Below, piece after piece: positions 27,501 to 35,873 of a DNA stretch of 64,000 bases. The DNA comes from Lacinutrix sp. C3R15. Its GTDB lineage: Bacteria > Bacteroidota > Bacteroidia > Flavobacteriales > Flavobacteriaceae. Location: the NCBI RefSeq assembly GCF_018860825.1, contig NZ_JAHKPZ010000030.1:349695-413694 (forward strand), in the 5' to 3' direction. Below the pieces are notes generated by a model. The model was not told the origin of the DNA. It saw nothing but the letters and a program-made list of their open reading frames with translations, and ran no database searches. Each line of letters begins with the position of its first letter. Position 1 is the first letter of the stretch. Position numbers and translations under genes: made by a program.

Positions 27501-27928
27501 TGTGTTGCAAGATTTGGTGCAAGTACTGCCATTTCCCAAGCAATTCCTCCTCCTAGAGAACCTCCTATAATTGCAAAAAGTGACGTTATTTTTAGTTTTT
27601 TTAAACCAACTAAAAATATTTCAGCTATATCTCGAGCAACAAAATCTTTATAATTTTCAATTACAAAACCATCATATCCGTTTCCTGGAATATTAAATGC
27701 TAAAACAGTATAAATATTGGTATCAATTACTTTTCCTGGCCCAATTACTTTGTTCCACCAACCATCTTCTCCTGCTACATTACTATTTCCTGTAAGCGCA
27801 TGATTAACCAATACAATTGGAGCCTCATGTAATGGTTTTCCGAAAGTTTGATAGGATAATTTTAAATCTTGAAATACACCTGAAGCGAGTTCAAAATTTG
27901 TTATTTCTATATATTTTAATGCAGCCAT
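24539..27928 (-). CDS. Trifunctional MetX - aspartokinase - homoserine dehydrogenase fusion
   Basis: A single 1129-residue chain. Residues 1-322 are a homoserine O-acetyltransferase-like alpha/beta hydrolase (GGSLGG with Ser124; candidate Asp267 and His300 in SDHGHDAF). Residues about 328-775 are an aspartokinase with ACT repeats (KFGGKS, TLGRNGSNYSA). Residues about 780-1129 are a homoserine dehydrogenase (VFGHGLVGGALINQI, ETNVGAGLPLI, GFTEPDPREDLCG, DVARKLLILAREL). It would take aspartate to aspartyl-phosphate, reduce the semialdehyde to homoserine, then acetylate it; asd is elsewhere. Unusual residues: KFGGKS for KFGGTS and THVNGIYTANP for the common TDVDGVYTADP. It lies between metY and the metZ-like gene. 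Confidence 0.93.
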   Translation of the reverse strand: MAALKYIEITNFELASGVFQDLKLSYQTFGKPLHEAPIVLVNHALTGNSNVAGEDGWWNKVIGPGKVIDTNIYTVLAFNIPGNGYDGFVIENYKDFVARDIAEIFLVGLKKLKITSLFAIIGGSLGGGIAWEMAVLAPNLATHLIVVATDWKSTDWLIANCQIQEQFLLNSTNPVHDARMHAMLCYRTPKSFKERFKRSRNTELEIFNVESWLLHHGEKLQERFQLSAYKLMNQLLRSIDVTKGRGNYDAVLKNINANISIVGVDSDLFFTAEENRETQKQLALLHPNVTYNEINSDHGHDAFLIEFDQLETIIADIFHPNLKNKKIKILKFGGKSLANNKGLNNAIAIIKDKIKERERIAVVVSARGNATNALEEILKKASKKESYKEAFLAFQEYQKAPLKTIDFSEEFKALEAIFEGVYLLGDYSTKIENQVLAYGEILSAKLITELLKIQKINANATDARVLIKTDANSQPIHSVSKENILAHFKQYNGTTVNVMTGFIASNLENETTTLGRNGSNYSAALLANYLDAEELQNYTHVNGIYTANPDLVPDAKKIKELSFTEANELANFGATILHAKTIIPLLEKNINLRILNTFNLEDEGTLITAKKDSNQATSLSVLDNVALIHLEGRGLLGTVGVDARIFNALSKHNISVSIISQGSSERGIGLIIDADKATKAVTALEQEFENDFQSQDVNNIEVLDDVAVISIIGIALSAFHKPFNALIKNQITPLLFNNTFTGKNVSLVVKKDQLLKAANVIHGEVFYSSKKVNLAVFGHGLVGGALINQIISSAKDIEKRKGVKLNIFAISNSKKVLLSKNGVSQNWQEEIAQNGADYSLQNILDFADKYHLENLIAIDNTASKSFVENYNTLVSHGFDLVSSNKIANTIGLDFYTELRSNLNKYQKKYLYETNVGAGLPLIDTIKLLHLSGENITRIRGVFSGTLSYIFNHFSSEDRLFSDVLREAIEKGFTEPDPREDLCGNDVARKLLILARELDLNNEIEDVVVQNLIPEALQSVAVSEFLNNLEQMNVTYKAFKENQKEHHVLRYIGDLSGNLEDENGAKLEVKLVSVPQSSPLGALKGSDSIFEIYTESYGEQPLVIQGAGAGAQVTARGVFGDILRLVENNN

Positions 27929-27946
27929 TTGTAGGTTTTTATATTC

Positions 27947-27982
27947 ATAAATGCTTCGTAAAAAAGATTACGAAGCATTTAT
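27947..27982. other. Long intercistronic stem-loop between metY and the metX fusion
   Basis: ATAAATGCTTCGTAA (27947-27961) and its exact complement (27968-27982) form a 15-bp stem with a 6-nt loop. No U run follows on the minus strand, so it may be a processing or partial-termination element, or a repeat, not a plain terminator. Confidence 0.6.
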
Positions 27983-27995
27983 AAACAAAGATATA

Positions 27996-29288
27996 TTATG
28001 CTAAAATGGTTTCTTTTACCACTTTAAAAGCTTCTTTTAAATCTGCTTTTAAATCCTCTATATTTTCAATTCCTACAGATAAACGAATTAAATCTTTAGT
28101 AACACCAGAAGCAGCTTGTGCAGTTTCATCTAATTGTTGGTGTGTTGTACTTGCTGGATGAATGATTAACGACTTGGTATCTCCAATATTTGCCAATAGA
28201 GAAAAAAGCTTGGTTGTATCTGCTATTTTTTTAGCCGATTCAAAACCACCTTGTACTCCAAAAGTTACTACACCACTTTGCCCTTCTGGCAAATATTTAT
28301 CTGCAAGAGTTTTATATTTACTAGATGCTAAACCTGGATAATTTACCCAGTTTACTTCTGGTTGTTCTTCTAACCAGCTTGCTAACGCTAAAGCATTTTC
28401 ACTATGCTTTTTAATACGAAGCTCTAAAGTTTCTAAACCTTGAATGATTTGAAATGCATTAAATGGACTTAACGCTCCACCATAATCTCTTAGTCCTTCT
28501 ATTCTAATTTTTGCTATAAATGCTGCTGCACCAATTGCTTCACTATACACCAAACCATGATAACCAGCAGAAGGCTCTGTAAACTCAGGGAATTTTCCGT
28601 TGGTCCAGTCAAAAGTTCCTGCATCTACAATAATTCCTCCAAGCGAGGTTCCGTTTCCTGTGATGTATTTAGTAAGCGAGTGAATTACAATATTTGCTCC
28701 ATGAGCAATTGGGTTTAACAAATACGGTGTTGCCACTGTATTATCTACAATTAATGGTACCTTACTAGCTTTTGCTTCTTTAGAAATTGCTTGTAAATCC
28801 AGCACATCTAATTTTGGGTTTCCTAAAGATTCCACAAAAAATGCTCTTGTATTTTCTTGGGTAGCTTTTTTAAAGTTTTCAACGTCAGAAGGGTCTACAA
28901 AAGTAGTGGTAATACCATGTCTTGGTAAGGTTACACTTAGCAAATTATAGGTTCCTCCATACAAACTACTAGATGCAACAATATGATCTCCTGCTTTTAA
29001 AAGCGTTAGTAGTGTTGTAGAAATTGCTGCTGTTCCAGAAGCTGTTGCCACTGCAGCAATACCTCCTTCTAAAGCAGCTAAACGTTGCTCTAAAATATCA
29101 TTTGTAGGGTTATTTAAACGTGTGTAAATAAAGCCTGGAACGGAAAGATTGAATCTTCCTGCTGCATCATCTGAATCATTAAAAACATACGATGATGTTT
29201 GGTAAATAGGAACTGCTCTGGTTCCTGAAGTTTGACTAACGTCGTGTCCTGCGTGCAACGCTTTAGTTGCGAATTTTTGTGTACTCAT
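27996..29288 (-). CDS. metY: O-acetylhomoserine sulfhydrylase
   Basis: A 430-residue enzyme from the ATG at 29286-29288 (MSTQKFATKALHAGHD). Motifs include FIYTRLNNPT, TASGTAAI, VDNTVATPYLLNP and the PLP lysine in HSLTKYITGNG. The length and the extra segment around IVDAGTFDW...FTEPSAGYHG are typical of the OAH sulfhydrylase (MetY) branch as opposed to MetB/MetZ. It converts O-acetylhomoserine and sulfide to homocysteine. It follows a SAM-I riboswitch directly and heads the methionine supercluster. An in-frame 15-residue upstream extension is not used. Confidence 0.93.
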   Translation of the reverse strand: MSTQKFATKALHAGHDVSQTSGTRAVPIYQTSSYVFNDSDDAAGRFNLSVPGFIYTRLNNPTNDILEQRLAALEGGIAAVATASGTAAISTTLLTLLKAGDHIVASSSLYGGTYNLLSVTLPRHGITTTFVDPSDVENFKKATQENTRAFFVESLGNPKLDVLDLQAISKEAKASKVPLIVDNTVATPYLLNPIAHGANIVIHSLTKYITGNGTSLGGIIVDAGTFDWTNGKFPEFTEPSAGYHGLVYSEAIGAAAFIAKIRIEGLRDYGGALSPFNAFQIIQGLETLELRIKKHSENALALASWLEEQPEVNWVNYPGLASSKYKTLADKYLPEGQSGVVTFGVQGGFESAKKIADTTKLFSLLANIGDTKSLIIHPASTTHQQLDETAQAASGVTKDLIRLSVGIENIEDLKADLKEAFKVVKETILA

Positions 29289-29383
29289 TTTTCTAAGTTT
29301 TTTTGAGTTAAAATAAATTAAACCAAAAGCCAAATAAGCCTCATGAGAAGCATACTTAATAGAAAAATGTTAAAAAGAAAATA

Positions 29384-29405
29384 CTAATTACAGATGAGTA
29401 ATTAG
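29384..29405 (-). terminator. Candidate expression-platform hairpin of the metY riboswitch
   Basis: Minus strand CTAATTAC (29398-29405), six-base loop, GTAATTAG (29384-29391): a perfect 8-bp stem directly after riboswitch P1, followed by a U-rich TATTTTCTTTTT stretch. It could act as the SAM-dependent terminator, though it is GC-poor. Confidence 0.5.
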
Positions 29406-29410
29406 ATTTG

Positions 29411-29531
29411 AGTTATCTATCCAATATATCGATTAATGAATCGAAAATTAAGTAGAATTTAGCACCTTCATAGTAAATCTAAGGGTTGCTAAGGCTTCGT
29501 CGAGTCTATCTCTCCACCTTTCTTGATAACA
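29411..29531 (-). ncRNA. SAM-I riboswitch (S-box) upstream of metY
   Basis: Minus strand P1 is GTTATC (29525-29530) with GATAAC (29412-29417). The core shows AAGAAAGGTGGAGAG, GACGAAGCCTTAGCAACC, the AAGGTGCTAAATTC block and a P4 stem TCGAT/ATCGA. It matches the SAM-I consensus closely. It would lower expression of metY and probably the metX fusion when SAM is high. The 351-nt gap 29289-29639 otherwise holds a promoter-like site (29561-29592) and no gene. Confidence 0.95.
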
Positions 29532-29560
29532 TTTCAGTAAGTGTTTGAACTTTGTGAGCA

Positions 29561-29592
29561 CAAATATTGCATCACAAAAGTTTAATATCCAA
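29561..29592 (-). promoter_or_regulatory. Possible promoter of the metY riboswitch
   Basis: Minus strand TTG (29590-29592), 21-nt spacer, AATATTTG (29561-29568), one mismatch from TAnnTTTG, about 30 nt upstream of riboswitch P1. Confidence 0.4.
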
Positions 29593-29639
29593 ATTTTTTA
29601 AAGCTTTTTTTAATTCTTTTTTTTGAAAAAGGCTAAAAT

Positions 29640-31187
29640 TTAAGCATGATCTGCTAAATATTTATCTTTAATAACCTGGCCTACAAGCTTATTTTCAATT
29701 TTACTTTCTAGCCAAGAAATAATATCTAAATATAAAAATGCACGACGCTCATAAGGATGATCTTCGTATTTTTTTAAAGTTTCATGTAGTTTTTTGAATT
29801 CTTTTTTAAGATCTTGTGGATAGATATCTTGTAACCCTCTAATAAATTTTATCATTTCTTTTTGCACTTCATGAAGCTCATTCATCTTAATTAAAAACTT
29901 ATAAGTACTACGTAATAAAGTTTCTAAATGATAATCTAAACCTGCCTCATAATGCGCAACAAGATTTAAAACTCTAGAAAAACAAAGTAAATCTTCACGC
30001 ATAGAAAGCGTTTTATTAGAAATAATTTTATCTAAATATTTAATGCATTCTTTATTATTTCCTGCACCAAAATGCATACTTGCAAATTTGTAATAAAAAA
30101 CCATTTTATGGTGTGCATCAATTTTATTACTAAAAGGAATTAACTCTTTTTCAATTTGCGGAATAAGATCTAAACCCTCACTAAAACTACCATCAATAAA
30201 ATATTGATTTATATTATGAAAATTGGTATATAAAAAAACCAAGCTGGCTACATTTTCATCTTTAGGAAAACCATCACTTGCAACTGTAGTTTTAAACTCG
30301 TTTAGTTTTTCAATAAATTTTGGCTTATTTCTAATAAAATAAATAGCCTCTAACAAATAGTTATTTCCTTTTAAGAAAAAAACTGGATTTAAATTAATCA
30401 TACCAGGATTTTGATAAAATAAATCTACCCATTTTGATGCATATTTATAACAATTTAAAAAATCTTGTAATAAAAAACTATACCACAAATGTGCTTTATA
30501 AAACCATAATTTTTCACGAAATCCTACTTTTGTTAAATCGAATTTAGGAATTCTTTTATTAAAATATTCTGTTACTAAACGACTCTCCTCTTCGTTTTTA
30601 ACATAACCCGTTTTTAAAATAATACTGTAAAGCTGCAGTGACAAATTAGATAATTTACTTGCAATTACATTTAAAGCACTAATTTCTTTTGCCTGCGTTG
30701 CTAACTCATCTGCACGTGTACTAATACTTCTTGTTATGTATTGCGACTCTATTACTTTTTCAAGTTCAATAATTTCAAAAGCAGCATTTTTTTCTTCATT
30801 TACAATAGCCAGCTCTTTTGCTTTATCTAAAATCTTTAAACTTTGTTTATACAATCCTTTATGATATAAAATAGAAGCAAAATCTAATTGTTCTCTAATT
30901 TGAGAACGTATATTTTGGTGTGAAGGGTTAAGTTTTAAGCTTACTAAAATTTGCTTATACAAATGCGCTTTTACATTGGCTATTTGTTGTTTTTTAACAA
31001 TACCACTTTTTATTATTGCAGTTTCATCATAAACATGAGCCTTGTCTAAAAGATTAAAAAGTTTTAAAAATTTAGAATCAGAATTTACTCCAAGTCTGCC
31101 TACATACAATTTAAATTGTCTTTTTTCAGATTTAGTTAAAGATTTAACTAATAGAAATAAATTATCTTTTTGTTCTTTAGTTATCAA
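29640..31187 (-). CDS. Conserved hypothetical helical (TPR-like) protein
   Basis: A 515-residue protein without a signal peptide or membrane segment, almost entirely predicted helical. Recurrent patterns suggest helical-repeat or TPR-like scaffolding: LYHKGLYKQSLKILDKAKELA, FLNCYKYASKWVDLF, FGAGNNKECIKYLDKI. I recognise it only as a protein widespread in Flavobacteriaceae; no function is known to me. It stands alone on the minus strand between the metY riboswitch and the divergent leuA. Confidence 0.7.
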   Translation of the reverse strand: MITKEQKDNLFLLVKSLTKSEKRQFKLYVGRLGVNSDSKFLKLFNLLDKAHVYDETAIIKSGIVKKQQIANVKAHLYKQILVSLKLNPSHQNIRSQIREQLDFASILYHKGLYKQSLKILDKAKELAIVNEEKNAAFEIIELEKVIESQYITRSISTRADELATQAKEISALNVIASKLSNLSLQLYSIILKTGYVKNEEESRLVTEYFNKRIPKFDLTKVGFREKLWFYKAHLWYSFLLQDFLNCYKYASKWVDLFYQNPGMINLNPVFFLKGNNYLLEAIYFIRNKPKFIEKLNEFKTTVASDGFPKDENVASLVFLYTNFHNINQYFIDGSFSEGLDLIPQIEKELIPFSNKIDAHHKMVFYYKFASMHFGAGNNKECIKYLDKIISNKTLSMREDLLCFSRVLNLVAHYEAGLDYHLETLLRSTYKFLIKMNELHEVQKEMIKFIRGLQDIYPQDLKKEFKKLHETLKKYEDHPYERRAFLYLDIISWLESKIENKLVGQVIKDKYLADHA

Positions 31188-31330
31188 TAGAATATTAGTT
31201 TAACTATTTGATTATTAGTGTATTAAATTATGTTTATGCTTTTGAACATCGTAAAAGTAATTCAAAAACAAATAATAATCCCTAATCAAAATATAAATTC
31301 GTAGATACAATACAAAATATTTTTTGATAC

Positions 31331-32506
31331 ATGTCAAGTAACAATATACAAATCTTTGATACAACGCTTCGAGATGGCGAGCAAGTTCCTGGTTGCAAAC
31401 TTAACACAGAGCAAAAAGTTATCATTGCAGAACAGCTAGATCAACTTGGAGTTGATGTTATAGAATCCGGATTTCCCGTCTCTAGTCCAGGCGATTTTAA
31501 ATCTGTAGAAGAAATTTCTAAAATTGTAAAAAACGCTACTGTTTGTGGTTTAACTAGAGCAGTAGAAAACGATATAAAAGTTGCTGCTGAAGCCTTAAAA
31601 AAAGCAAAAAAAGCTAGAATACACACAGGTATTGGTACGTCAGACTCTCATATTCTACACAAATTTAAATCGAATAAAGAAGCGATTATTGAACGTGCTT
31701 TTGCTGCTGTTAAGTATGCAAAATCATTTGTTGAAGACGTAGAGTTTTATGCCGAAGATGCAGGTAGAACAGACAACGAGTATTTAGCAAGAGTTTGTGA
31801 AGCAGCTATAAAGGCTGGAGCAACGGTTTTAAACATTCCAGACACTACAGGTTATTGCTTACCAAGTGAATATGGTGCAAAAATTAAATACTTAAAAGAA
31901 AATGTAAAAGGTATTGAAAAAGCCATTTTATCTTGCCATTGCCATAATGATTTAGGTTTAGCAACAGCCAACTCTATTGAAGGTGTAATAAATGGAGCAC
32001 GACAAATTGAATGTACTATTAACGGTATTGGCGAACGTGCAGGAAACACAGCACTAGAAGAAGTCGTCATGGTTTTAAAACAACATCCTTATCTAAATTT
32101 AGACACAAATATTAATACGCAAATGCTATACGGAATAAGCCAACTGGTATCTGATAGCATGGGAATTTATACACAACCAAACAAAGCTATTGTAGGCGCA
32201 AATGCTTTTGCTCATAGCTCAGGAATACACCAAGATGGTGTTATTAAAAACCGTGAAACATATGAAATTATAGATCCTAAAGATGTAGGCGTAACAGAAT
32301 CTGCTATTGTTTTAACTGCCAGAAGTGGTAGAGCTGCTCTTGCATACAGAGCAAAAAACGTAGGTTATGAGCTAACCAAACTTCAGTTAGATGAAATTTA
32401 CGCTAGTTTTTTAACTTTTGCCGATAAAAAGAAAGAGATTAATGATAATGATATTCATCAAATTATTGAAACAAGTAACATCTACCAACAAATAATATCC
32501 GCATAA
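31331..32506 (+). CDS. leuA: 2-isopropylmalate synthase, short form
   Basis: A 391-residue HMGL-like TIM-barrel enzyme: [13 protein letters not shown] at the start, and the metal-binding HCHNDLGLA and GIGERAGN motifs. A linker with SSGIHQDG follows. It condenses 2-oxoisovalerate with acetyl-CoA, the first leucine step. It stops after the catalytic and linker subdomains and lacks the C-terminal LeuA allosteric dimer domain of about 120 residues, so leucine feedback may be weak or different. The gap to the divergent helical-protein gene (31188-31330) shows no terminator or riboswitch. It abuts leuC with no spacer. Confidence 0.9.
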   Translation: MSSNNIQIFDTTLRDGEQVPGCKLNTEQKVIIAEQLDQLGVDVIESGFPVSSPGDFKSVEEISKIVKNATVCGLTRAVENDIKVAAEALKKAKKARIHTGIGTSDSHILHKFKSNKEAIIERAFAAVKYAKSFVEDVEFYAEDAGRTDNEYLARVCEAAIKAGATVLNIPDTTGYCLPSEYGAKIKYLKENVKGIEKAILSCHCHNDLGLATANSIEGVINGARQIECTINGIGERAGNTALEEVVMVLKQHPYLNLDTNINTQMLYGISQLVSDSMGIYTQPNKAIVGANAFAHSSGIHQDGVIKNRETYEIIDPKDVGVTESAIVLTARSGRAALAYRAKNVGYELTKLQLDEIYASFLTFADKKKEINDNDIHQIIETSNIYQQIISA

Positions 32507-33904
32507 ATGAAAAAGACACTATTTGATAAAGTCTGGGATGCACATGTGGTAGACACTATAGAAGATGGTCCACAAGTACTTTATATAGACAAACATTTAA
32601 TACACGAGGTAACAAGTCCGCAAGCTTTTAATGAATTAGAAGATCGCGGAATTCCTATTTTTAGACCTCAACAAATTGTGGCAACAGCAGACCACAACAC
32701 ACCAACACAAAACCAAGATCAACCAATTAAAGATGAGCTCTCTAAAAAACAACTAGAGCAACTATCTGTTAATTGCAAAAAAAACAATATTACACTATAC
32801 CAACTAGGTCATAAATACAATGGCATTGTACATGTAATGGCTCCAGAATTAGGTATCACACAACCAGGAATGACCATGGTTTGTGGGGACAGCCACACCT
32901 CAACACATGGTGCTTTTGGTACTATTGCATTTGGTATTGGTACCAGTCAAGTAGCACAAGTATTTGCTAGCCAATGTTTACTACTTACAAAACCAAAAAG
33001 TTTACGAGTATCTGTTAATGGTAAACTAAAAAACGGCGTATTGCCAAAAGATGTTATTCTTTATATTATCTCTAAACTAGGCACCAATTCTGGAACAGGA
33101 TATTTTTGTGAGTATGCAGGAAATGTTTTTGAAGAAATGAGCATGGAAGGAAGAATGACTGTTTGTAACATGAGTATTGAAATGGGAGCTCGAGGAGGAA
33201 TGATTGCTCCAGACCAAACCACTTTTGACTATGTAAAAGGAAGAGAATTTGCTCCTAAAGGAGAAGAATTTAATAAAAAAATAGCCTACTGGAAAACCTT
33301 ACCTACAGATGAAGGCGCTACTTTTGATAAAGAATACTTTTTTGATGCCGAAGATATAGAACCAATGATTACCTATGGTACTAATCCAGGAATGGGAATT
33401 AAAATTACAGAAAACATTCCTGTAGAAGAAAATGCATCTTTCAAAAAGTCTTTAGAATACATGAATTTTGAAGCAGGAGAAAGCCTAATAAACAAACCTA
33501 TTAATTATGTATTTATTGGCAGCTGTACAAATTCAAGAATTGAAGATTTTAGAATTGCTGCAAACTTTATAAAAGGAAAACAAAAAGCAAGCAATGTTAC
33601 AGCTTGGCTGGTTCCTGGAAGTAAACAAGTAGAAACACAAATCATTGAAGAAGGTTTACAAGACATTTTTGAAGCTGCTGGTTTTACGTTAAGACAACCA
33701 GGTTGCTCTGCATGTTTAGCAATGAATGATGATAAAATTCCGCAAGGCGAATATTGCGTATCTACCTCTAATAGAAATTTTGAAGGACGACAAGGCCAAG
33801 GCTCTAGAACCATACTTGCAAGTCCGTTAGTTGCTGCAGCTACAGCTGTTGCAGGAAAAATTGTAGATGTTACCAAAGAAATTAAGGAGTTAGAATTAAT
33901 TTAA
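32507..33904 (+). CDS. leuC: 3-isopropylmalate dehydratase large subunit
   Basis: A 465-residue aconitase-family large subunit. [12 protein letters not shown], the [4Fe-4S] ligands in GSCTNSR and [10 protein letters not shown], and NRNFEGRQG are all visible. With LeuD it isomerises 2- to 3-isopropylmalate. Its ATG follows the leuA stop immediately, showing one transcript. A 123-nt spacer with hairpin repeats separates it from leuD. Confidence 0.96.
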   Translation: MKKTLFDKVWDAHVVDTIEDGPQVLYIDKHLIHEVTSPQAFNELEDRGIPIFRPQQIVATADHNTPTQNQDQPIKDELSKKQLEQLSVNCKKNNITLYQLGHKYNGIVHVMAPELGITQPGMTMVCGDSHTSTHGAFGTIAFGIGTSQVAQVFASQCLLLTKPKSLRVSVNGKLKNGVLPKDVILYIISKLGTNSGTGYFCEYAGNVFEEMSMEGRMTVCNMSIEMGARGGMIAPDQTTFDYVKGREFAPKGEEFNKKIAYWKTLPTDEGATFDKEYFFDAEDIEPMITYGTNPGMGIKITENIPVEENASFKKSLEYMNFEAGESLINKPINYVFIGSCTNSRIEDFRIAANFIKGKQKASNVTAWLVPGSKQVETQIIEEGLQDIFEAAGFTLRQPGCSACLAMNDDKIPQGEYCVSTSNRNFEGRQGQGSRTILASPLVAAATAVAGKIVDVTKEIKELELI

Positions 33905-33960
33905 AAGAACAAGTGCCACCTTGAGCGCAGTCGAAAGGTCACACAATAATAAACAATATA

Positions 33961-34021
33961 GTTAGGTATAGACTGCGCTGGACCTAACATTATAAAAAGA
34001 GATTCCTGCCTTTTGCAGGAA
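33961..34021. repeat. Two small hairpin repeats in the leuC-leuD gap
   Basis: GTTAGGT (33961-33967) pairs with ACCTAAC (33982-33988). TTCCTGC (34003-34009) pairs with GCAGGAA (34015-34021), a member of the ATTCCTGC palindrome family. GACTGCGCT (33971-33979) also complements AGCGCAGTC (33924-33932). They look like common intergenic repeats, not terminators, since no T run follows on the plus strand. Confidence 0.65.
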
Positions 34022-34027
34022 GTTGAG

Positions 34028-34615
34028 ATGGAAAAATTTACAACATTAAACTCAAGAGCAATTCCGTTACAAATAGAAAACGTAGATACAGATCAAATTA
34101 TTCCTGCTCGTTTTTTAAAAGCGACCGACAAAAAAGGATTTGGCGATAATGTTTTTAGAGATTGGAGATACCATAAAGACGGATCTGTAAATACAGAATT
34201 TGCACTCAATAACCCTAATTATTCTGGCACTATACTTGTTGCTGGAGATAATTTTGGTTGTGGCTCTAGTAGAGAACACGCCGCATGGGCTTTAACAGGT
34301 TACGGATTTAAGGTGGTTGTTTCTAGTTTTTTTGCAGATATATTTAAAGGTAACGCACTAAATAACGGCTTATTACCTGTACAAGTTTCGACAGATTTTT
34401 TAAAAGAACTATTAAATACTATTGAAAATTATCCAGAAACAAAAATAACTGTTAATTTAGAAGCGCAAACCATTTCTGTAGATAACACCAATCTATCTGA
34501 AACTTTTGAAATTGATGCTTACAAAAAAACGTGCATGATAAATGGTTATGATGATATTGACTATTTACTAAGCAAAAAAGCAACAATTGAAGCTTTTGAA
34601 AACGCAAATGGCTAG
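34028..34615 (+). CDS. leuD: 3-isopropylmalate dehydratase small subunit
   Basis: A 195-residue swivel domain starting [14 protein letters not shown], with [13 protein letters not shown] and the [13 protein letters not shown] loop. It partners LeuC. I use the ATG at 34028-34030; the five codons before it come from a palindromic repeat. Its 3' side runs into copy B of the 75-bp repeat. Confidence 0.94.
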   Translation: MEKFTTLNSRAIPLQIENVDTDQIIPARFLKATDKKGFGDNVFRDWRYHKDGSVNTEFALNNPNYSGTILVAGDNFGCGSSREHAAWALTGYGFKVVVSSFFADIFKGNALNNGLLPVQVSTDFLKELLNTIENYPETKITVNLEAQTISVDNTNLSETFEIDAYKKTCMINGYDDIDYLLSKKATIEAFENANG

Positions 34616-34620
34616 TACAC

Positions 34621-34694
34621 GCGTTAGCGATTGAACGGTTTGTTTGAGCTCCTCAAAGAGAGCGAGTAGTGAAAGCGCGACCTTTAGGTAACGC
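34621..34694 (+). repeat. 75-bp intergenic repeat, copy B
   Basis: A 74-nt element from GCGTTAGCGAT to GGTAACGC with inverted ends, nearly identical to 11512-11586 but on the opposite strand. It starts 5 nt after the leuD stop and splits leuD from leuB inside the operon. Confidence 0.85.
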
Positions 34695-34753
34695 TAAAAA
34701 AATAAATAAAAATAAGATTTCCGTTTTCACGGAAACGAAAAAAACTTTTTTCG

Positions 34754-35869
34754 ATGAAATTAAATATAGCAGTTTTACCAGGAGATGGTATTGGCCCAGA
34801 AGTGACAAAGCAGGCAATAAAGGCTTTACAAGCAATTGCTTTAGAATTTGATCATTCGTTTTCTTTTACGCATGCTCCTGTTGGCGCCATTGCAATTGAT
34901 GAAACAGGAAACCCGTTACCTGAAAAAACATTAGACGTTTGCGAAGCTACAGACGCTATTTTGTTTGGCGCTATTGGCGACCCAAAATACGACAACAATC
35001 CAGATGCAAAGATACGTCCTGAACAAGGGTTATTACGTTTACGTAAATCTTTAGGTCTTTTTGCAAATATTAGACCTGTAAAGGCTTATGATACCTTAAT
35101 TGAAAAATCACCTTTAAAAAAGAATATTATTCAAGGTACAGATATTAGTATTTACAGAGAATTAACTGGAGGTATTTATTTTGGCGAAAAATTTTTAAGC
35201 GAAGATGGAGACACTGCTTCTGACTTATGTTTATACACAAAAAAAGAAATTGAACGTATTGCGCATTTAGCTTTTAAAGCTGCTCAAACCAGAAAAAACA
35301 AAGTAACACTAGTAGATAAAGCTAATGTTTTAGAAAGTTCCAGGCTTTGGCGTAAAGTAGTTACTGAAATTGCAAAAGACTATCCTGAAGTTGCATTAGA
35401 CTTTTTATTTGTAGATAATGCTGCCATGCAAATGATTTTAAACCCAAATCAATTTGATGTTATTTTAACAGAAAATATGTTTGGAGACATTATTAGTGAT
35501 GAAGCTAGTGTAATTGGTGGCTCTATTGGCTTATTAGCTTCGGCCTCTGTGGGAGACAAGTACGCTATGTTTGAACCAATTCATGGCTCATATCCGCAAG
35601 CTACAGGAAAAGGTATTGCTAACCCAATTGCTTCTATTTTATCTGCAGCCATGCTACTTGACCATTTTGACTTAACAGAAGAAGCTACTGTTATACGTAA
35701 AGCTGTAGAAAAATCTTTACTACTAAACATTACAACTCCAGACTTAAATACAGAACATACTGTTTCTACATCTAAGGTTGGTGATTTTATAGCAGATTAC
35801 ATTTCTAACCCTAATGACTCTAACCTTAATTTTTCTAACATACACTTAGGACAATCTACAATAATATAA
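34754..35869 (+). CDS. leuB: 3-isopropylmalate dehydrogenase
   Basis: A 371-residue beta-decarboxylating dehydrogenase with LPGDGIGPEV at the start, LLRLRKSLGLFANIRP, TENMFGDIISDEAS and EPIHGSYPQATGKGIANP. It oxidises 3-isopropylmalate with NAD+ in leucine synthesis. The start at MKLNIAVLPGDG is well placed relative to the family. ppc begins 4 nt after its stop. Confidence 0.95.
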   Translation: MKLNIAVLPGDGIGPEVTKQAIKALQAIALEFDHSFSFTHAPVGAIAIDETGNPLPEKTLDVCEATDAILFGAIGDPKYDNNPDAKIRPEQGLLRLRKSLGLFANIRPVKAYDTLIEKSPLKKNIIQGTDISIYRELTGGIYFGEKFLSEDGDTASDLCLYTKKEIERIAHLAFKAAQTRKNKVTLVDKANVLESSRLWRKVVTEIAKDYPEVALDFLFVDNAAMQMILNPNQFDVILTENMFGDIISDEASVIGGSIGLLASASVGDKYAMFEPIHGSYPQATGKGIANPIASILSAAMLLDHFDLTEEATVIRKAVEKSLLLNITTPDLNTEHTVSTSKVGDFIADYISNPNDSNLNFSNIHLGQSTII

Positions 35870-35873
35870 CTAT

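Noticed and set aside
27934-27996. Short ORF MLRNLFYEAFMNIK before the metX fusion as a Thr or Met leader peptide
   Set aside because: It contains no run of Thr, Ile or Met codons and is mainly the translated stem-loop.
31230-31304. Possible branched-chain leader peptide (MFMLLNIVKVIQKQIIIPNQ...) upstream of leuA
   Set aside because: Rich in Ile, Leu and Val, but AT-rich spacer gives such residues by chance, and no terminator or alternative stem follows before leuA.
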